In this document: positions 59,861 through 64,000 of the stretch, one piece after another
How positions within the stretch are numbered: position 1 is the stretch's first letter
How the letters are laid out: every line of letters starts with the position of its first letter
Assembly: GCA_030549335.1 (NCBI GenBank)
Contig: JAUKPH010000017.1
Location: 1,058,501 to 1,122,500 of the forward strand
From: Pontederia crassipes
Lineage: Eukaryota; Streptophyta; Magnoliopsida; Commelinales; Pontederiaceae
Reading direction: 5' to 3'
DNA: 64,000 nucleotides
Notes under the pieces: model-generated
What the model saw: only the letters and a program-made list of their open reading frames with translations
What the model was told of the DNA's origin: nothing
The model's database searches: none
Made by a program: the position numbers and the translations under genes

Positions 59861-61365
59861 ACCTACCCTCCTTAAATAAAAATTCGTCCTCAAATTTTAG
59901 TAAATCTTAAAATGCTTACCGAAGAGTTTTGAAAACTTCTCTCACGTTTCCTTTTCGAGTTCCCATGTTGCTTCCTGTCCACGGTGGTACTTTCATGTCA
60001 CTTTGACCATAGGTATAGTCTTGTTCTTGAGATGTTTCACTTGACAGTCTATGATCTCTATTGGTTGCTCCACATAAATCAAGTCATCTTTGATATTCAG
60101 CTCCTCAATCCGAATCACATTTGCTTCATCATGAATATACTTTAGGAGCATTGATATATGAAAAACATTGTGAAGTCTAGCATAAGAGGGTCGTAGTGCC
60201 AGCTTATAAGCCGCTTCACCAACTTTCTCTAAACTTTCAAAAGGTCCAATATACCTTGGAGTCAACTTTCCTTTCTTACTGAATCTCATAGTACCCTTGG
60301 TTGGTGAGACTTTGAGCATTTCATGATCACCAACTTCATAAAGTTGTTCTCTTCTTCTCAAATCCGCATAACTCTTTTGTCGACTTTGTGCCGCTAACAT
60401 CCTTTGCTTGATGAGCTCCATTTTATCAACATACATGTGGACCAAATCCGGTCTAAGATATCTTTCCTCACCGGTTTCAGTCCAACATGTCGGAGAACGA
60501 CAAGGCCTTCCATACAAAGCTTCAAATGGAGCCATCTTAATACTTGCGTGATAACTATTATTATAAGCAAATTCCACCAAAGAAAAATAGTCATCTCAAT
60601 TTTTATGACAATTTAAGGCACAAGCTCTAAGCATATCCTCAAGAGTTTGGATTGTTCTTTCACTTTGGCCATTGGTTTGAGGATGAAATGCCGTGCTAAA
60701 ATTTAGCCTTGTTCCAAATGCATTTTGGTGGCCTTTCCAAAATCTTGAAGTGAACCTTGAATCTCTATCCGAAATAATAGAAGCTAGAATTCTGTGCAAA
60801 CGAATAATCTCATTCACATATAACTCTACCATGCTTTCCATGGATTGACTCACTTTCATAGGAATAAAGTGAGCCGACTTCGTCAAATGGTCCACTACAA
60901 CCCATATTGCATCATGAATTTTCCAGGTTTGAGATAATCCTATACAAAGTCCATAGAGATACTTTGTCATTTTCATTCCGGAATAGGTAAAGGTTGTAAT
61001 TTGCCACAAGGCCTTCGGTGTTCAATTTTGACTTGTTGGCAAACTATGCATTTAGCTACATACTTTGCCACCTTTTTCTTCATGTCTTCTCATCAAAAGT
61101 TCATTTGCAAGTTCTTGAACATTTTGGTGCTTCCGAAATGAATTGAGAATTTGGACTTATGATATTAATTCAAAATATCTCTTCTTAGTGCTTTGTCCTT
61201 TGGGACCCATAGATAGTTCTTGTACCTGATTGCTCCATCTTCATCATACTCGAAGTGATTTTTTTTCCTTTTACATACATTGATTATTTTAGGATGTTCC
61301 GGGTCCCTTCTTTGAGCTTCAACAATCCTTCTCACTAAGATGGATTCGATCACATGATGAGTCAT
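59861..61365 (-). pseudogene. Chromovirus integrase and chromodomain
   Basis: On the minus strand: the spacer before integrase with RRDPEHPKII and GAIRYKNYLWVPKD (61365-61165); the integrase core (61009-60596) with VVVDHLTKSAHFIP, ISDRDSRFTSRFW and HPQTNGQSERTIQTLEDML, the expected D, D and E surroundings; then [21 protein letters not shown] and KLTPRYIGPFE, RLHNVFHISML (60580-59993). A chromodomain block KYHRGQEATWELEKE (about 59990-59940) follows. Stops or frame changes separate these pieces (at 61165, 60596 and 59993). The chromodomain identifies a chromovirus, most like the Tekay/Del group. The polypurine tract is at 59861-59880. Confidence 0.8.
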
Positions 61366-61970
61366 ACATATGATCCTTCGGCCACAAATGTTTGGGTCTC
61401 ATTGTACTATGCTTTCCACAAAGTTCCACTTGTGTACACAACTTAATCCATCTTTAGTTCTTCATGTTCCTCCAGGTAGCCTTCCTCGTGCGTCTTCAAC
61501 AGCATCGCTTAATAGTCTCTTGCTAACGATTCTTGGTCATGATCCTAACTATGCCATTACGTTGTCTCGTATCTTAAATATTCTAGTAGAATCTTTGATC
61601 CTTACTCCACTTCATGAAATGAAAATCGTCCGTGCGTCACACTTTCGTTGCGCTACTCTGATCCTTAACTTAATCTAAATGTCAAATCATTAGATTTACT
61701 GGTCATTTCATGTCATCGTTTCGGTCATGTGGGCCTACATAAAACAATCACAATTCCCTTTACATTTTAACCACCATTCTTAGGACCATGGAAGTATTTC
61801 TTAAGTTTCTTCATGCTTAAGAACCATGATTGGTTTCTTATCTTTAGAACATTCCTCAAAATATTCTTTCTAATAATTTAGGTGGTCTCTATGTCTATCA
61901 TGCGCACTCATTATAATTTGTATGATTAATTAAAATGTTAAGAGACGGTTACCTTGAGTCGTATCCGAAA
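61366..61970. other. Unrecognised internal stretch between gag and integrase
   Basis: In a full chromovirus, protease, reverse transcriptase and RNase H (more than 2 kb) would be here. Only about 600 bp are present and none of those domains is recognisable in any frame. The plus-strand frame at 61370-61678 matches nothing I know. Confidence 0.5.
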
Positions 61971-61971
61971 C

Positions 61972-62748
61972 TTAGTGAGCTTCTTCAACTTGCATGGTGT
62001 GAACTTGTTCCGGTATTTTTGAAAAGTTGACATCATACTTCTCCGAGCAATTCTTTTTGTAATGACCGATCCTTCCACATTGCAAACATGCTCCAATCTT
62101 GAAGCGACATTCGCCTATATGAAACCTTCTGCAGTGGCGGCATTGACTTTTGCTCCTATGTGATTCTCCCCTCTTAGAACCAATATAGGGTCCATTCCTT
62201 TGCTCCTTCCATTTTCCTTGCTTGGCCGTCTTCTTTGATGTGTTACTATTAGAAATCAAAACTCCATCTTCGAGCTTCCTTTCTAGTTCAACAACTAATT
62301 CCATTGCTTCTTCCATTGTCCTAGGAGCTTGACACAACATCCTAGCCTTTAGTTCAAACTTGAGTCCCTTCACAAAGTGATTCACTCGCATATTTTCCGT
62401 CTTAACCAAGGCGCAATACTTTTCGAGTTGAAAGTACTTGATTACGTAGTCCTTAACAGACATGTCACCTTGTTGAAGGTTAAGGAACTCCTCTTGCCTT
62501 TGCTCTCTCATACTTCGTGAAAAGTATTGGTCCTTGAAATTCATCATGAATTTCCACCATGTCATATTTTCTTTGTTGACATACTTAGACCTAAGGATAA
62601 CATCCCACCATTGCTTTGCTTTTCCTATCAAGCTATGAGTGGCACAAGCCAGTTTACTTTCTTTCGAACATTTCATCACTCTGAAGATATCCATGATGAC
62701 GTTCAACCATGTCTCAGCTTCCTCCGGATCATCAATGCCATTAAACAT
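61972..62748 (-). CDS. Chromovirus gag
   Basis: An open frame of 258 codons. It contains a retrotransposon gag domain (FNGIDDPEEAETWL at the start, AKQWWDVIL, then TWWKFMMNFKDQYF, QEEFLNLQQGDMSVKDYVIK, about residues 1-150). A CCHC zinc knuckle CLQCGRIGHYKKNC lies near residue 225. Gag forms the particle that packages the element RNA. A TGA lies in frame ten codons upstream of the chosen Met, so the N-terminus is shortened compared with typical gag and may be truncated by mutation. The primer-binding site lies 260 bp upstream. Confidence 0.75.
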   Translation of the reverse strand: MFNGIDDPEEAETWLNVIMDIFRVMKCSKESKLACATHSLIGKAKQWWDVILRSKYVNKENMTWWKFMMNFKDQYFSRSMREQRQEEFLNLQQGDMSVKDYVIKYFQLEKYCALVKTENMRVNHFVKGLKFELKARMLCQAPRTMEEAMELVVELERKLEDGVLISNSNTSKKTAKQGKWKEQRNGPYIGSKRGESHRSKSQCRHCRRFHIGECRFKIGACLQCGRIGHYKKNCSEKYDVNFSKIPEQVHTMQVEEAH

Positions 62749-63010
62749 ATGAGGATCGAGGCTATAAAAACCTCATCAAAACATCTTGGCACGAGCCTTC
62801 ATTACATTCCATAACTTGAGTTGTGCCTTCGTTAGTTGGATAATTCACATCCATCTATCATTACACAATAATCATGCATCAATGTCTATCATTACACAAT
62901 TAAAATTAAACACATACCTTTAGATTCGGTGGTACCCATGGACTTTACACTTAGACTTTTTAGCCAACCAATGGCTTACACATCTTAAAACTAATACATA
63001 AGAGATAAAA
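62749..63010 (-). other. Chromovirus leader between primer site and gag
   Basis: Non-coding leader and decayed gag N-terminus. Nothing else was seen. Confidence 0.5.
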
Positions 63011-63027
63011 CTATGGCTCTAATACCA
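63011..63027 (-). other. Primer-binding site, initiator tRNA-Met type
   Basis: The minus strand reads TGGTATTAGAGCCATAG, one mismatch from the TGGTATCAGAGC complement of plant initiator tRNA-Met. It lies three bases from the LTR end. Confidence 0.85.
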
Positions 63028-63030
63028 TAT

Positions 63031-64000
63031 TGTAACGCCTCCGAAATTCGGCCCTAATTTAAACTTTTGCCGAACCCTAGACGACGTTACATTGACTTTG
63101 ACCTTGACCTAATTTCATAAAACTTGCAGCGGAAATATAACATAATAAACATAAGACATTAATATCATAACAGCGGAAGACTTCAACATAATAAAATATA
63201 AATCTCAAGATACATAAACTGGCCCATGGGCCTAATAGGCTCTAACGTATACCCAATAGAGTGTTCATCATACATAAATGAGTTCAAGTGGTGTACATAA
63301 CTCAATAAGAGGCACATAAGCCATACATACTTCACCCTTATAAGGGTTCGTCATCATGACATAAAAGAAGTAGATAACTTGGGTCGTAGCCCGACAAACC
63401 CATGTGCAATGTCGCCGTCACGAGGCTGTCGCCGCCGAACCTAAGCCTCTTCCATACCTGCACTGATCCATGGGGTGCAGGGAATTTCTCCCATTAGAGT
63501 ATGTTGAGACGCATGCATGTTATAATCTTATAACATGATTTCTATATATTATGGCATATGCATTTCATCATCATAGAACATAAGTCATGTGCATGCTATG
63601 AATTACTTATGCGTACTATATGGCATGTGAGCATATCATCATGGTAAGATAAGATAACATGTAACATCATAATATTTAAATCATGCATATCATAACTTAT
63701 CATCATACTTACCATTATACTATTGCATATCATATCTTATCATCATACTTATCATTATGCTATTACATATCATGATCTTGTCTTACTTTACTTTGTCATC
63801 TTTATTCATGACATCATATGATGTGACAAATGGACATTCATAATGCATCCTCATAGGTGTCTTATTTATCTTTATCATCTTTGTTTTTATGTTCCAAGTC
63901 ATTCATCATTCTTCTTTGCATCTTTTCATCTTTCATCTTTATTTAGATACTTTCTTATCTTGTCGATTGAGAAGGGTAGTGGCTCATAAATCATAATCCT
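63031..64000 (-). mobile_element. 5' LTR of the chromovirus, cut by the window end
   Basis: The first 970 bp of the LTR, in plus coordinates, run in parallel with 57175-58150 at high similarity by eye. The rest lies outside the window, so the right target-site copy cannot be checked. Confidence 0.88.

Noticed and set aside
1..64000. Search for CRISPR arrays, rRNA, tRNA genes and riboswitches
   Set aside because: None recognised; short matches to tRNA 3' ends are retrotransposon primer-binding sites, and regularly spaced repeats are LTR minisatellites or CACTA subterminal motifs.

Overview
The window is nuclear DNA of a flowering plant, most likely a eudicot. It has GT-AG introns, plant LTR retrotransposons (chromodomain Ty3/gypsy and Athila types), CACTA and hAT DNA transposons, and small secreted X8 (CBM43) proteins. 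There are no operons, bacterial genes, CRISPR arrays or recognisable RNA genes. I cannot name the species. Most of the window is transposon sequence in layers of different age.

Left part (1-17377): an LTR fragment; a copy of an Athila-type non-autonomous LTR element (1227-3395); a decayed CACTA element with subterminal repeats, a DUF4216-type transposase end and Ptta/En-Spm-like exons (3396-7160); a minus-strand chromovirus with a 3 kb LTR and truncated pol (7168-12033); and the 3' half and 3' LTR of a plus-strand Athila-like element (12034-17377).

Centre (17378-55460): the only probable host genes. A module of about 5 kb is repeated four times: an ATL-like RING-H2 gene remnant, a CACTA terminus, a roughly 600 bp promoter and a four-exon X8 gene. 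The X8 genes start at 18631, 23182, 46376 and 54346. Copies 1, 3 and 4 are intact with 124 codons. Copy 2 is dead: a 1-nt exon-2 deletion, a lost cysteine and a nonsense codon. Copies 3 and 4 share a 770 bp stretch with no difference that I can find, inside more divergent flanks, which suggests gene conversion. The array was later split by retrotransposons: a solo LTR in unit 2 (24515-27039, TSD TTCTC), a truncated chromovirus in unit 3 (28445-about 45460) whose LTR holds a complete 13.7 kb Athila-like element (30197-43917, TSD TGGTG), and an Athila-ORF1 element between units 3 and 4 (about 47600-52168).

Right part (55461-64000): a minus-strand Exo70-like pseudogene split by a 519 bp hAT-type MITE with a perfect 8-bp TSD, then a chromovirus (from 57175, second LTR running off the window) that keeps gag, integrase and chromodomain but appears to lack protease and reverse transcriptase.

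The most interesting system is the X8 array: a small cell-wall/callose-binding-type gene family amplified together with a transposon-linked RING-H2 remnant, with one copy dying, two copies homogenised, and serial retrotransposon insertions that date the events relative to each other.
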